Below are positions 16,542 to 26,525 of a stretch of 64,000 nt of DNA, one piece after another. This DNA is from Streptomyces cyaneochromogenes (lineage in GTDB: Bacteria > Actinomycetota > Actinomycetes > Streptomycetales > Streptomycetaceae), in contig NZ_CP034539.1 in the NCBI RefSeq assembly GCF_003963535.1, positions 2,356,001-2,420,000 of the forward strand. The letters are read 5' to 3'. The notes under the pieces are model-generated. The model was not told where the DNA came from. It did no database searches and saw only the letters and a program-made list of their open reading frames with translations. Position numbers and translations under genes: made by a program. How positions within the stretch are numbered: the stretch's first letter is position 1; each line of letters starts with the position of its first letter.

Positions 16542-18326
16542 GTGCACCCCCGCATCGAGGACTACGCCCTTATCGGCGACGAGCAGACGGCCGCCCTGGT
16601 CGGCAGGGACGGGTCCGTCGACTGGCTGTGTCTGCCCCGGTTCGACTCGGCCGCCTGCTTCGCCAAGCTCCTCGGCGACAAGGACAACGGCCACTGGCGC
16701 ATCGCCCCCAAGCACACGAAGGGCCCCTGCACCCGGCGCGCCTACCGCCCGGACACCCTGGTGCTGGACACCGAGTGGGAGACCGCCGAGGGGGCGATCC
16801 GTGTCACCGACCTGATGCCCCAACGCGACCGCTCCCCCGACCTCGTACGCATCGTGGAGGGGCTGAGCGGCCGGGTCACGGTGCGCAGCAGTCTGCGGCT
16901 CCGCTTCGACTACGGCTCGATCGTCCCCTGGGTGCGCAAGTCCCGCGGCCACCGGGTGGCCGTCGCCGGCCCGGACTCGGTCTGGCTGCGCAGCGAACCG
17001 GCCGTGCCCACCTGGGGCGAGGACTTCGGTACGCACTCGGAGTTCACGGTCGAGGCCGGTGAGCGGGTCGCGTTCGTCCTCACCTGGCACCCCTCGCACG
17101 AGCCGCGCCCGCCGCTCGTCGACCCGTACAAGGCGTTGCACGCCAGCATCCGCGACTGGCAGAAGTGGGTGAGCCGCTGCAACTACGCCGGCCCGTACCG
17201 CGACGCCGTCGTCCGTTCCCTGATCACTCTCAAGGCCCTCACCTACCGCCCGACCGGCGGCATCGTCGCGGCCGTCACCACCTCGCTCCCCGAGGAGATC
17301 GGCGGCGTCCGCAACTGGGACTACCGCTACTGCTGGCTGCGCGACTCCACCCTCACCCTGAACGTGGGCCTGTCGGCGGGCTACCGGGCGGAGGCGGAGG
17401 CCTGGCGCGACTGGCTGCTGCGCGCGGTCGCGGGCGACCCGGCCGACCTGCAGATCATGTACGGCCTGGCGGGCGAGCGACGGCTGCCCGAGTTCGAGGT
17501 GCCGTGGCTGTCCGGCTTCGCCGGCTCCGCCCCCGTACGCATCGGCAACGAGGCCGTGGAACAGCTCCAGTTGGACGTCTACGGCGAGGTCATGGACACC
17601 CTGGCGCTGGCCCGGGACGCGGGACTGCCCTCCAAGCCGCACATCTGGGCGATCCAGGCCGCCCTCATCGACTGGCTGAACGAGCAGTGGCGGCAGCCCG
17701 ACGAGGGGCTGTGGGAGGTACGCGGGGGGCGCCGGCACTTCGTGCACTCGAAGGTGATGGTGTGGGTGGCCGCGGACCGGGCGGTGCGCACGCTGGAGAT
17801 GAACCAGACCCTCGAGGGCGACCTCGCCGGCTGGCGGGAGTTCCGCGACGAGGTGCACCGCGAGGTGTGCGAGAAGGGCTTCGACGCCGAGCGGAACACC
17901 TTCACGCAGTACTACGGCTCCCGTGAACTGGACGCCGCGCTCCTGCTCATGCCGCGCGTCGGCTTCCTGCCGCCCGACGACCCGCGCGTCATCGGCACCA
18001 TCGACGCGATCCGCGCCGAGCTCAGCCACGACGGGTTCCTGCGCCGCTACAGCCAGGAGACGTCCGTCGACGGACTCCCGGGCGGCGAGGGCACGTTCCT
18101 GGCCTGCTCGTTCTGGCTCGCGGAGGCGCTGCACATGACGGGGCGTACGCAGGAGGCACGGGAGCTGTTCGACCGGCTGGTGCGCCTCGCCAACGACGTG
18201 GGCCTGCTGTCCGAGGAGTACGACCCCGTGGCCGACCGCCAGCTCGGCAACTTCCCGCAGGCCTTCAGCCACATCGGCCTGGTGAACACCGCTCTCGCGC
18301 TGTTCGGCGGCGACGGGGCAGGATAG
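16542..18326 (+). CDS. Glycoside hydrolase family 15 protein
   Basis: A 594-aa protein that begins with the family's typical RIEDYALIGDEQTAALVGRD and GSVDWLCLPRFDSAACFA, followed by GVRNWDYRYCWLRDSTLTL, the substrate-site helix region of the GH15 (alpha/alpha)6 barrel. Actinobacterial members act as trehalases or glucoamylase-like enzymes; the substrate is not certain here. No signal peptide, so it is cytoplasmic. The GTG at 16542 gives the family N-terminus. The frame stays open upstream into the tandem array, but that extension is low-complexity and is rejected. Confidence 0.93.
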   Translation: MHPRIEDYALIGDEQTAALVGRDGSVDWLCLPRFDSAACFAKLLGDKDNGHWRIAPKHTKGPCTRRAYRPDTLVLDTEWETAEGAIRVTDLMPQRDRSPDLVRIVEGLSGRVTVRSSLRLRFDYGSIVPWVRKSRGHRVAVAGPDSVWLRSEPAVPTWGEDFGTHSEFTVEAGERVAFVLTWHPSHEPRPPLVDPYKALHASIRDWQKWVSRCNYAGPYRDAVVRSLITLKALTYRPTGGIVAAVTTSLPEEIGGVRNWDYRYCWLRDSTLTLNVGLSAGYRAEAEAWRDWLLRAVAGDPADLQIMYGLAGERRLPEFEVPWLSGFAGSAPVRIGNEAVEQLQLDVYGEVMDTLALARDAGLPSKPHIWAIQAALIDWLNEQWRQPDEGLWEVRGGRRHFVHSKVMVWVAADRAVRTLEMNQTLEGDLAGWREFRDEVHREVCEKGFDAERNTFTQYYGSRELDAALLLMPRVGFLPPDDPRVIGTIDAIRAELSHDGFLRRYSQETSVDGLPGGEGTFLACSFWLAEALHMTGRTQEARELFDRLVRLANDVGLLSEEYDPVADRQLGNFPQAFSHIGLVNTALALFGGDGAG

Positions 18327-18330
18327 GGCC

Positions 18331-19086
18331 ATGGATCTTGGACTGAGGAACCGGGTGTACGTCGTCACGGGGGCCACCCGTGGACTGGGCAACGCGGCGG
18401 CGCGTGAGCTGGTGGCCGACGGGGCGAAGGTCGTCCTGACCGGCCGGGACGAGAAGCGGGTCGCCGCCGTGGCCGCCGAGTTGGGGCCGAACGCCGTCGG
18501 GGTGGCCGTCGACAACGCCGATCCGGAGGCTCCGGGGCGGCTCATCGCGGTCGCCCGGGAGGCCTTCGGCAGGTTCGACGGCATCTTCATCAGCGTCGGC
18601 GGACCGGCTCCGGGATTTGTCGCCGACAACACGGACGACCAGTGGCAGTCGGCGTTCGAGTCGGTGTTCCTGGGCGCGGTGCGGCTGGCGCGGACCGCGG
18701 CGGCCGAACTGGAGGCGGGGGGCGTCATCGGGTTCGTGCTGTCGGGGTCGGTGCACGAGCCGATTCCGGGGCTGACCATTTCCAACGGACTGCGCCCGGG
18801 GCTCGCCGGATTCGCCAAGTCCCTCGCGGACGAACTGGGGCCTCGGGACATTCGAGTCGTCGGGTTGCTTCCGGCCCGCATCGATACGGACCGGGTGCGG
18901 GAGCTGGACGGATTGTCCGCGGATCCGGAGGCCACTCGGGCCGCGCACGAGGCACGAATTCCGCTGCGTCGTTATGGAACTCCGGAGGAGTTCGGGCGTG
19001 CGGCCGCGTTCTTGCTGTCTCCGGCGGCTTCCTATTTGACGGGGATCATGCTGCCGGTGGACGGCGGCATGCGGCACGGGTTCTAA
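18331..19086 (+). CDS. Atypical SDR family oxidoreductase
   Basis: A 251-aa classical-size SDR with the cofactor motif TGATRGLG (about residues 13-20) and a C-terminal SYLTGIMLPVDGGM typical of FabG-like enzymes. At the active site, where the motif YxxxK is expected, the sequence reads Ser-151, then NGL, then Arg-155; alignment to GFAKSLADEL fixes this register. Both the catalytic Tyr and Lys are therefore replaced. It may bind a nucleotide without usual dehydrogenase activity or use another mechanism. It begins 4 nt after the GH15 gene and its stop overlaps the convergent AmaP gene. Confidence 0.9.
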   Translation: MDLGLRNRVYVVTGATRGLGNAAARELVADGAKVVLTGRDEKRVAAVAAELGPNAVGVAVDNADPEAPGRLIAVAREAFGRFDGIFISVGGPAPGFVADNTDDQWQSAFESVFLGAVRLARTAAAELEAGGVIGFVLSGSVHEPIPGLTISNGLRPGLAGFAKSLADELGPRDIRVVGLLPARIDTDRVRELDGLSADPEATRAAHEARIPLRRYGTPEEFGRAAAFLLSPAASYLTGIMLPVDGGMRHGF

Positions 19087-19670
19087 CTGACCCTCTCCGC
19101 ACGGTGTTTGACGCCCTTCAATCGAACCTCCGTCGGCAATTGCGCCAGCCCCGCTGAATTGCGCGCGTGGGCCAGGGCCTGAGTGGTGAGGTCGTTCAGT
19201 GCCGTCCCGGGGTCCACGTGCGGTTCCAGCAGGAGGCGTACCCGGGTCTCGGGGGTGCTGCGCCTGCCCGTCAGGTGGACGCGGGCCCGCTGCACGCCCT
19301 CGCCGCCCGCCGCCTCGCCCTCCAGGACGTTCTCCAGGGCGCGCCCCCGCAGCAGCGCGCCCTCGCCGTCGCCGGTGTCGACCAGGACCTCGGCGAGGCG
19401 GCGCCGGCGCAGGTTCGCGGTCAGCCACCACAGGGCGAGCAGGACCAGGACGGCCAGTACGGCGAGGACGGTCGGCCACCACCAGCCGTCGTCCCGCCAG
19501 CGGGTCCGCTCGGCGTCGCTGAGCAGTACGTCGTGCCGGCTGTCGTGGATCCACCAGGACGGCGGGTCCAGCCCGAGTCCCACGGCCAGCACGGACCCCC
19601 CGATCACGAGCAGCACCAGCCCGACGATCCCGATCAGCACCCGGTTGACCACCCTGAGCACGGCCCTCAC
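19083..19670 (-). CDS. amaP: AmaP family envelope stress membrane anchor
   Basis: A 195-aa protein with two N-terminal hydrophobic segments (VLIGIVGLVLLVIGGSVLAVG and TVLAVLAVLVLLALWWL), a basic LRRRR turn, then a cytoplasmic domain. In Firmicutes, AmaP anchors Asp23 to the membrane; two Asp23 genes lie upstream in this operon. GTG 19670 overlaps the stop of the previous gene. Its 3' end overlaps the convergent SDR gene by 4 bp. Confidence 0.85.
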   Translation of the reverse strand: MRAVLRVVNRVLIGIVGLVLLVIGGSVLAVGLGLDPPSWWIHDSRHDVLLSDAERTRWRDDGWWWPTVLAVLAVLVLLALWWLTANLRRRRLAEVLVDTGDGEGALLRGRALENVLEGEAAGGEGVQRARVHLTGRRSTPETRVRLLLEPHVDPGTALNDLTTQALAHARNSAGLAQLPTEVRLKGVKHRAERVS

Positions 19671-20347
19671 CCCTTCCGTCCGGGCCGCCGCACCCGCACC
19701 GACAGCGCGGGCGGGCGGGACAGGCCCAGGCCCCGGATCGCGTCGGCGAGCGTGGCGTCCAGGTCGGCGCGTACGTCGTCCAGGTCGCGGAAGTGCGCGA
19801 CGGCACGGACATCGGCGCGGGCCCGGCCCATCCGTACCCGTACCGACTGGACGCCGGAGACCTCCATGGCCCGGTCGCGCAGCACGAGGGCGGCGAGATC
19901 GCGGTGGAGTCCGGCGCGGACGTCGGGGTGGGTGCGCCGCATCGGCAGGACGGCGCGCAGTCCGGGGGTGGTGGCCAGGACGAGCAGCCACAGGCCGATG
20001 ACGGCGGCGACACCCGCGCCGACGAGCACCCAGATGTCGTCGAGGGGGCGTGTGGCGAGCTGGTCGGCCAGTTCCCGGCGCCAGCGCATGGCGGGCCGGT
20101 CGGCGCGCACGGAGGCGATGTCGTACAGGAAGAAGCCTGCGACGAGGAAGAGCAGGAGCGCCATGATCGCGGCCGGGATCCGGCGTGCCGACCAGAAGCG
20201 GCCGTCCTTGCCGCCCTCGCCGTCGAGCGGGGGCGGGGGCTCGTAGTCCGCCGCCGACGCCGACTGGTCGAGGGTGTCGGGGCCGGTCTCCTTCTCGATG
20301 ACCGGCAGTCGCTGTGTGGTGCCCTCGGAGCCCTGGGACTCGCTCAT
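19667..20347 (-). CDS. DUF6286 family membrane protein of the Asp23 operon
   Basis: A 226-aa protein with a Pro/Glu-rich cytoplasmic N-terminus (~55 residues), two hydrophobic segments (IPAAIMALLLFLVAGFFLYDI and IWVLVGAGVAAVIGLWLLVLA), and a C-terminal domain with alternating Val/Arg strands (VSGVQSVRVRMGRARADV) like an Asp23-type beta-alpha fold. It overlaps its neighbours on both sides (ATGA, GTGA). Likely a membrane component of the Asp23/AmaP assembly; function unproven. Confidence 0.8.
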   Translation of the reverse strand: MSESQGSEGTTQRLPVIEKETGPDTLDQSASAADYEPPPPLDGEGGKDGRFWSARRIPAAIMALLLFLVAGFFLYDIASVRADRPAMRWRRELADQLATRPLDDIWVLVGAGVAAVIGLWLLVLATTPGLRAVLPMRRTHPDVRAGLHRDLAALVLRDRAMEVSGVQSVRVRMGRARADVRAVAHFRDLDDVRADLDATLADAIRGLGLSRPPALSVRVRRPGRKG

Positions 20348-20724
20348 CGCGTCCTCCCCTGTGCCGTGCCCTGCACGGGCGCCGAGTGCAGCCGCTCCAC
20401 GTGCACGGCGACCTCCGGCACCTCCATTCCCACCAACGCGCCTACCCGCTCGGCGACGTGTCGACGCACGGCCGCGCAGCGGGCGCCGATGTCGGTGGGG
20501 TAGTCGAGTTCGACGTGGACGCGGATCCGGGCGGTCTCGTGCGCGACGACGACGTTGGCGTACTGCCGGGCGGCGTCCGTGACCGACCCCACCGCCTCGC
20601 GTGCGGCCTGTGAGGCGACCTTCGCGACGACCCGGTCGGCGATCCGCGTCGCCCCGCGCTCACCGGGCGGGACGGCGGCCGACGGTCGGCGGAACTCCGC
20701 GGCCCCCTCGCTCACGGATGTCAC
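20344..20724 (-). CDS. Asp23/Gls24 family envelope stress protein
   Basis: A 126-aa protein of the Asp23/Gls24 family: RGATRIADRVVAKVASQAAREA, then VHVELDYPTDI and HVAERVGALVGMEVPEVAVHV, the characteristic beta-alpha-beta ending. It is the second Asp23 protein of the operon. Its GTG overlaps the stop of the small membrane protein upstream. It is expected to form membrane-associated complexes with AmaP-like anchors. Confidence 0.88.
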   Translation of the reverse strand: MTSVSEGAAEFRRPSAAVPPGERGATRIADRVVAKVASQAAREAVGSVTDAARQYANVVVAHETARIRVHVELDYPTDIGARCAAVRRHVAERVGALVGMEVPEVAVHVERLHSAPVQGTAQGRTR

Positions 20725-20906
20725 CGCCGCCGTTCGTCACGGTGCCGGAAGAAGTCTCCGAGCTCCCAGTCCCCCTCCAGGAACCGCCCGGCGACGAAAC
20801 CGACGGCGCCCAGGGCCGCCACCAGCAAGAAGGCGCCGAATCCGCCGAAATACCCGGCGAAGCCCAGTGCCATGCCGGCGATCATGCCGACCACGGCCAT
20901 GCTCAT
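20721..20906 (-). CDS. Small Gly-rich membrane protein in Asp23 operon
   Basis: A 61-aa protein: one long Gly/Ala-rich hydrophobic region (MAVVGMIAGMALGFAGYFGG and FLLVAALGAVGFVAGRF), able to make two membrane helices, and a charged tail GDFFRHRDERRR. GAGGAG lies 7 nt before the ATG. Such proteins are often encoded between Asp23 genes in actinobacteria. Function unknown. Confidence 0.85.
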   Translation of the reverse strand: MSMAVVGMIAGMALGFAGYFGGFGAFLLVAALGAVGFVAGRFLEGDWELGDFFRHRDERRR

Positions 20907-20966
20907 GATGCGCTCCTCAGCTTCTCGGCGACTGCCCGGCCGCCGTGTTGTCCGGTCGCCGGCGCA

Positions 20967-21443
20967 TCACTGGATCCGGCGCTCCGGTTCCTCTTCCTCT
21001 TCCTCCGGCAGCTTCACATCACTCACCGCGATGTTGACCTCTACGACTTCGAGGCCGGTCATCCGCTCGACGGCGTTGATCACGTTCTCGCGCACGTACC
21101 GGGCCACATCGGCGATCGAGACGCCGTACTCGACGACGATCTCCAGGTCGAGCGCGGCCTGCACCTCGCCGACCTCGGCCTTCACCCCCCGGGTCACCGA
21201 CTTCGTCCCGCCCGGCACCCGGTCGCGCACGGCCCCGAAGGTCCGCGACAGTCCGCTGCCCATGGCGTGTACGCCGTCCACATCGCGTGCGGCCATCCCG
21301 GCGATCTTCTCCACGACGCCGTCCGCGATGGTCGTCCGGCCCCGGGCGCCGGCGTCTCCCCCACCGCGCTTGGTCACCTGGGTCTTGCGGGTGACGGGGG
21401 CCTCGCCCTCCGTCCCCCGGTTCTGCTCCGTGGTCTCAGTCAT
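20967..21443 (-). CDS. Asp23/Gls24 family envelope stress protein
   Basis: A 158-aa protein and the first gene of the operon. It has a charged disordered N-terminus, then RGRTTIADGVVEKIAGMAAR, DVDGVHAMG and LEIVVEYGVSIADVARYVRE, the core of the Asp23 family, and an acidic tail (EEEEEE). AAAGGA lies upstream of ATG 21443. It is probably abundant and membrane-associated under envelope stress. Confidence 0.93.
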   Translation of the reverse strand: MTETTEQNRGTEGEAPVTRKTQVTKRGGGDAGARGRTTIADGVVEKIAGMAARDVDGVHAMGSGLSRTFGAVRDRVPGGTKSVTRGVKAEVGEVQAALDLEIVVEYGVSIADVARYVRENVINAVERMTGLEVVEVNIAVSDVKLPEEEEEEPERRIQ

Positions 21444-21530
21444 GGCCGTTCGTCCTTTTCGGTTGTTGTCCCCTGACCACGGTAAGCACGGTTGCGCGTT
21501 CGCGCGCCGGGGATGCGGCAGGCTGGAGGA

Positions 21531-22259
21531 ATGACAACGGCGGACAGGTGGACGCAAGCAGTCCGGCATCAGCTGGGGCTCGGCAGACTGCTGCCCCTGG
21601 GCAGCGCGCGCGACGGAGCGTGGATCTCCGAGCGGGCGGCCGAGGCGGTGCTGCGGCACGCGGCCGAGGACATGCGCGGGGTGCGACTGGACGTGCTCCG
21701 GATCGCTCTCACCGACCCCGAGGACACGCACGAGGCCGCCGTACCGCCCCCGCCGAGCGCCCTGCCGCCGGGGCCGCTGAGAGTGACGGCGGACTTCGCG
21801 GCGACGTCGGCCGAGCCGCTGCCCGCGACGGCGCAAGGGCTGCGCGGCCTGCTGGCCACCGCGGCCACGGAACGTCTCGGCCTGACGGTGACCGAGGTGG
21901 ACCTGCGCGTGACGGCCCTGCTCGACGAGGACGAGGGCACCGAGCCCCCTCCCGTGCGGGAGCCCGAGCCGGCGGCGGCCGCGGAGCCGGGGAACCCCGA
22001 CGAGGAGCGCATCACCGCCGCGGTCCTCGCCGTCCCGGGCGTGGCCCGGCTGACGGGCGCCCTGGGCGGGTTGGGCCGTGCCGTGCACATCGAGGAGCGG
22101 CAGGGCGGGACAGCCCTGCCGCGCCGGCATGTGCGCGTGGAGATCTCGGTGCGCGCGGAGCACCGGGCCGTGGAAGTGGCCCGGGAGGTCCGTACGCGGG
22201 TGGGGCAGGAGTTGGCTGATCACCCGACGGTGGCCGTACTGGTCACCGCCGTCGGCTGA
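21531..22259 (+). CDS. Asp23-operon divergent hypothetical protein
   Basis: A 242-aa protein transcribed away from the Asp23 operon. Two similar halves are visible: a WISERAAEAVLRHAAEDMRGV region and a later segment (ITAAVLAVPGVARLTGALGG), each followed by Val/Arg-alternating strands, suggesting a duplicated Asp23-like fold joined by a Pro/Glu linker. I recall such proteins under the misleading database name 'nucleopolyhedrovirus P10 family'. GGAGGA directly abuts the ATG, closer than usual, so a slightly later start cannot be excluded. Confidence 0.75.
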   Translation: MTTADRWTQAVRHQLGLGRLLPLGSARDGAWISERAAEAVLRHAAEDMRGVRLDVLRIALTDPEDTHEAAVPPPPSALPPGPLRVTADFAATSAEPLPATAQGLRGLLATAATERLGLTVTEVDLRVTALLDEDEGTEPPPVREPEPAAAAEPGNPDEERITAAVLAVPGVARLTGALGGLGRAVHIEERQGGTALPRRHVRVEISVRAEHRAVEVAREVRTRVGQELADHPTVAVLVTAVG

Positions 22260-22271
22260 TCAGCGCATGGC

Positions 22272-23075
22272 TCACTCGCCGAGGCCGGCCAGGTCCCGCA
22301 GCCGTCGCGCCTGCGCGGCCCGCTCGGCGCCGCGCTGCTCGTCGTACACGCGATCCACGGCACCACGAAGCAGCGCCTTGGTCTCGATCACGGCATCCCG
22401 CGGCGCGGCCACGATGGCCCCCGCCAGATCCCGTACGGCGTCGTCGAGCTGCTCAGCGGGCACCGCGAGGTTGGCGAGCCCGCTGCTCACGGCCTCCTCG
22501 GCCAGCACGAACCGGCCCGTGACACAGATCTCCAGCGCGCGGCCGTAACCGACCAGCCCGACCAGCGGATGGGTACCCGTCAGGTCCGGCACCAGCCCGA
22601 GGCTGGTCTCACGCATGGCGAACTGCACGTCGTCGGCGACGACGCGCACGTCACAGGCGAGCGCGAGCTGGAAGCCCGCCCCGATGGCATGGCCCTGGAC
22701 GGCGGCGATGGACACGATGTCGTTGCGCCGCCACCAGGTGAAGCCCTCCTGGAACTCGGCGATGGCAGCGTCGAGTTCACCGTCGCTGCTGCGCGCGAGG
22801 TCGATGAAGGAGGGCTCCCCTTCGATCCCGTCAGGCGTGAACATCTGCCGGTCGAGGCCGGCGGAGAAGGACTGGCCCTCTCCACGCAGCACGACGACCC
22901 GCACGCTGCCCGGCAGAGCCCGCCCGGCCTCGGCGAGCGTCCGCCACATGGCGGGGCTCTGCGCATTGCGCTTGGCCGGGTTGGTCAGGGTCACCGTGGC
23001 GATCGCGCCGTCGACGGTGAGCCGTACGCCGTTCTTGTCGAGCAGGGGAGCGAGTTCCTGGCCGGACGAAGCCAT
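22272..23075 (-). CDS. Enoyl-CoA hydratase/isomerase family protein
   Basis: A 267-aa crotonase-fold protein. The oxyanion-hole motifs are present: SFSAGLDRQMF in place of F-x-A-G-x-D-L, and AAVQGHAIGAGFQLALACD. A Glu lies in the expected region (MRETSLGLVPD). It should act on an acyl-CoA thioester, with hydratase or isomerase activity undecided. GGAGG precedes ATG 23075. It converges on the Asp23-related gene with a 12-bp gap. Confidence 0.9.
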   Translation of the reverse strand: MASSGQELAPLLDKNGVRLTVDGAIATVTLTNPAKRNAQSPAMWRTLAEAGRALPGSVRVVVLRGEGQSFSAGLDRQMFTPDGIEGEPSFIDLARSSDGELDAAIAEFQEGFTWWRRNDIVSIAAVQGHAIGAGFQLALACDVRVVADDVQFAMRETSLGLVPDLTGTHPLVGLVGYGRALEICVTGRFVLAEEAVSSGLANLAVPAEQLDDAVRDLAGAIVAAPRDAVIETKALLRGAVDRVYDEQRGAERAAQARRLRDLAGLGE

Positions 23076-23145
23076 GGGGTGCCTCCGATGAGTGCGGTCA
23101 TCACGGGATGCCCGGGAGGGCACCCCCTAAGTGACTGCACAGTAA

Positions 23146-23177
23146 CCACCCGGTCAGTCAGCCGACCGACCGGGTGG
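23146..23177 (-). terminator. 10-bp hairpin between gbn and the enoyl-CoA hydratase gene
   Basis: CCACCCGGTC and GACCGGGTGG pair perfectly around a 12-nt loop that itself repeats GGTC/GACC. It sits 31 bp beyond the gbn stop and before the enoyl-CoA hydratase start, so it is a terminator or an operator. Confidence 0.5.
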
Positions 23178-23207
23178 CCACCATCGAAGCCGATGGGCCG
23201 CCCGGGC

Positions 23208-23429
23208 TCAGGACGATGCGGCCTTCTTGCCCCGCGTCGCCCCGCCACGCCCACGGAGCGTGACGCCCGATTCGCTGAGCATCCGGTGGACGAAGCCATA
23301 CGAGCGGCCGGTTTCCTCGGCCAGTGCCCGAATGCTCGCACCGGAGTCGTACTTCTTCTTCAGGTCTGCCGCGAGCTTGTCGCGCGCGGCGCCGGTTACC
23401 CGGCTGCCCTTCTTCAGAGTCTCGGCCAC
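23208..23429 (-). CDS. gbn: Small HTH nucleoid-associated protein, Gbn-like
   Basis: A 73-aa basic protein: KKKYDSGASIRALAEETGRS forms the first part of a helix-turn-helix, followed by YGFVHRMLSESGVTLRGRGG, with Lys/Arg-rich ends. Size, HTH and position (between an enoyl-CoA hydratase gene and an ABC-F gene, upstream of pit) match the S. coelicolor GATC-binding nucleoid protein Gbn (SCO1839) as I recall it. The GTG at 23429 is favoured because GAGGAG lies 6-7 nt upstream; an earlier in-frame ATG would add 15 residues. The upstream gap has an unusual cluster of GATC sites. Confidence 0.8.
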   Translation of the reverse strand: MAETLKKGSRVTGAARDKLAADLKKKYDSGASIRALAEETGRSYGFVHRMLSESGVTLRGRGGATRGKKAASS

Positions 23430-23764
23430 CCGTGCCTCCTCATGGGAAGTGCGCTCTGGTCTCCTCATGATCACCCCTCCGGGCCTTCATGGCCACCCAT
23501 TCGGCAAGGTCCGTAAGACATCGTCGTGACGACAGGAGCACATCCCCACAAGCGGAATCTGGAATTCCGTTGAGCGATGCCCGTACGGCCGAACGGGTTA
23601 TTTCGCGAAGTGCCAGGTCAGGGACGCGAGACGGCCGAGCCCTTGTCGATAAAGGACTCGGCCGTGAAATTGATGTAGTACACACCTCGGTACGAGGAGA
23701 TCTCACACAGATGATGGATCACCGATGGGCCGAATGATCCATACGCCGGTGATCACGCATTCGA
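23430..23764. other. Gene-less 335-bp region upstream of gbn
   Basis: It holds a hairpin (23631-23665) and most of a dense GATC cluster. It is less GC-rich than its surroundings, including an AT-rich stretch near 23661-23690, and I see no supported small gene. It must contain the gbn promoter. Confidence 0.6.
23631..23665 (-). terminator. Hairpin downstream of the ABC-F gene
   Basis: ACGGCCGAG and CTCGGCCGT pair over 9 bp, with an inner CCTT/AAGG extension, about 100 nt beyond the ABC-F stop on the minus strand. Candidate terminator for the ABC-F gene, or a structure in the gbn leader. Confidence 0.5.

Positions 23765-23785
<21 letters not shown>
23699..23785. promoter_or_regulatory. Cluster of six GATC sites
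   Basis: GATC occurs at 23699, 23717, 23736, 23751, 23763 and 23782, spaced 12-19 bp. Two of them sit in an 8-bp inverted repeat (ATGGATCA at 23714, TGATCCAT at 23735). About 0.2-0.3 sites would be expected in 87 bp at this base composition. It lies ~270-355 bp upstream of the gbn-like gene and overlaps the 3' end of the ABC-F gene. Confidence 0.5.
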
Positions 23786-25363
<1,578 letters not shown>

Positions 25364-25455
25364 GGACAGACTCCAGGGCGGGGTTAAGTGGCGGGATGGG
25401 CGGCTGAGGACGTTCCCGCCGTCTAATGCGCGAGGAGAATGGCCATGAGGCCAGT

Positions 25456-26503
25456 CTAACGGGGCCGTGCAACCACTTTTCGTGGGTCCGGGTGTTCGGG
25501 CCGCCGCCGAGCCCCTTCCTCGCGGACTTCGTCGCCGAGCGACCTGCGGTCCGGGGTGATCCGCCCCAGGTCGTGCACGGCGATGAGCTGGGCGGTCCAG
25601 GCCGCGCGGGGGCGGGGCCTGGCGAGGAGCAGCGCCCCGCCGTGACGTTCGGCACGTGCGGGCTCGAAGGCACGGCCCTCGCGAGCGGGAAGCACCCGGC
25701 GCGGGACGCCGTCGGCGATCCGGTACGCGACGACGCGGCCCGGCGTGACGACCGCGAGCATGCCCGCCCGAGGGGGCGCAGGACGCCGGTGCCGCGCCGT
25801 GGGCCGGCAGCCAGTCGCCGGCCGCGGGCAGCGCGCGGTGCCGGCGCACGGAGCGACCGTCGGTGTCGGTGACCATGCCGTCGCCCCAGAGCGTGACGAC
25901 CTCCACGCGCGCGTGGAGCCGCGCCTGGAGCGAGGTCAGGGGGCGGCGGCCTTCGCGGGTGTGGCGCCACAGGAGGAGGCCGACGCGGGGGTCGTGGGCC
26001 TCGATGGCGGCGAGGCGCGTGCGCAGGTGCGCCGGGGCCTGCGGGTGCGGCCGCAGTGGCAGCGGGGTGGCGTGCGGTACGCGTGCGTGGACGGTGAGGT
26101 GGTCGCCGTAGGGGGCGGGGCGACGTGGTGGGCGGCGGCGAGGACGGGGAGGACCAGGAGCAGGAGCGACGCGGCCGCGAGGAGGGGGCTCGGAGCGGGG
26201 GGGGCGGGGCTGCTCGGTCACCTCGGTCGGCAGGACGATCACCGACGCTCCCTCGGACCCCGTCCCGGGTTCCTCCTGGGCCTCGGCGGCCTGCGGGGCA
26301 GCGACTGCACCGCGGCCCGCTTCCGGCGGATCAGCCGCGGAGCGCAGCAGGTTCGGGGCGGACGACTGGGGCGGGCGGTCGGGACACGGCAACTCGCCGG
26401 GGCCTTCTCCCCCGTTCGGCCCTCGGGAGGGGCCCGGTGGCCCGACCCGCGGGCCGTTGTCGGTGGTCGCTGCAAGACTGGGCAGCGGGTCGGGATCCGG
26501 CAT
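25456..26503 (-). pseudogene. Frameshifted hypothetical protein gene
   Basis: Protein-like sequence starts in one frame (Pro/Glu-rich lead, then RTRLAAIEAHDPRVGLLLWR and LHARVEVVTLWGDGMVTDTD) and continues after about 25740-25800 in another frame as MLAVVTPGRVVAYRIADGV and AQLIAVHDLGRITPDRRSLG to the stop at 25456. One indel would restore a single protein of about 345 aa. Either a decaying gene or a sequence error. Function unknown; it resembles streptomycete hypothetical proteins with a repeated beta-strand pattern. Confidence 0.5.
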
Positions 26504-26525
26504 TTCGGCGGCTGTGGACCACAGC

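Noticed and set aside
23489..23737. Small plus-strand open frame in the gbn upstream gap
   Set aside because: No ribosome site, mixed composition and no resemblance to known proteins.
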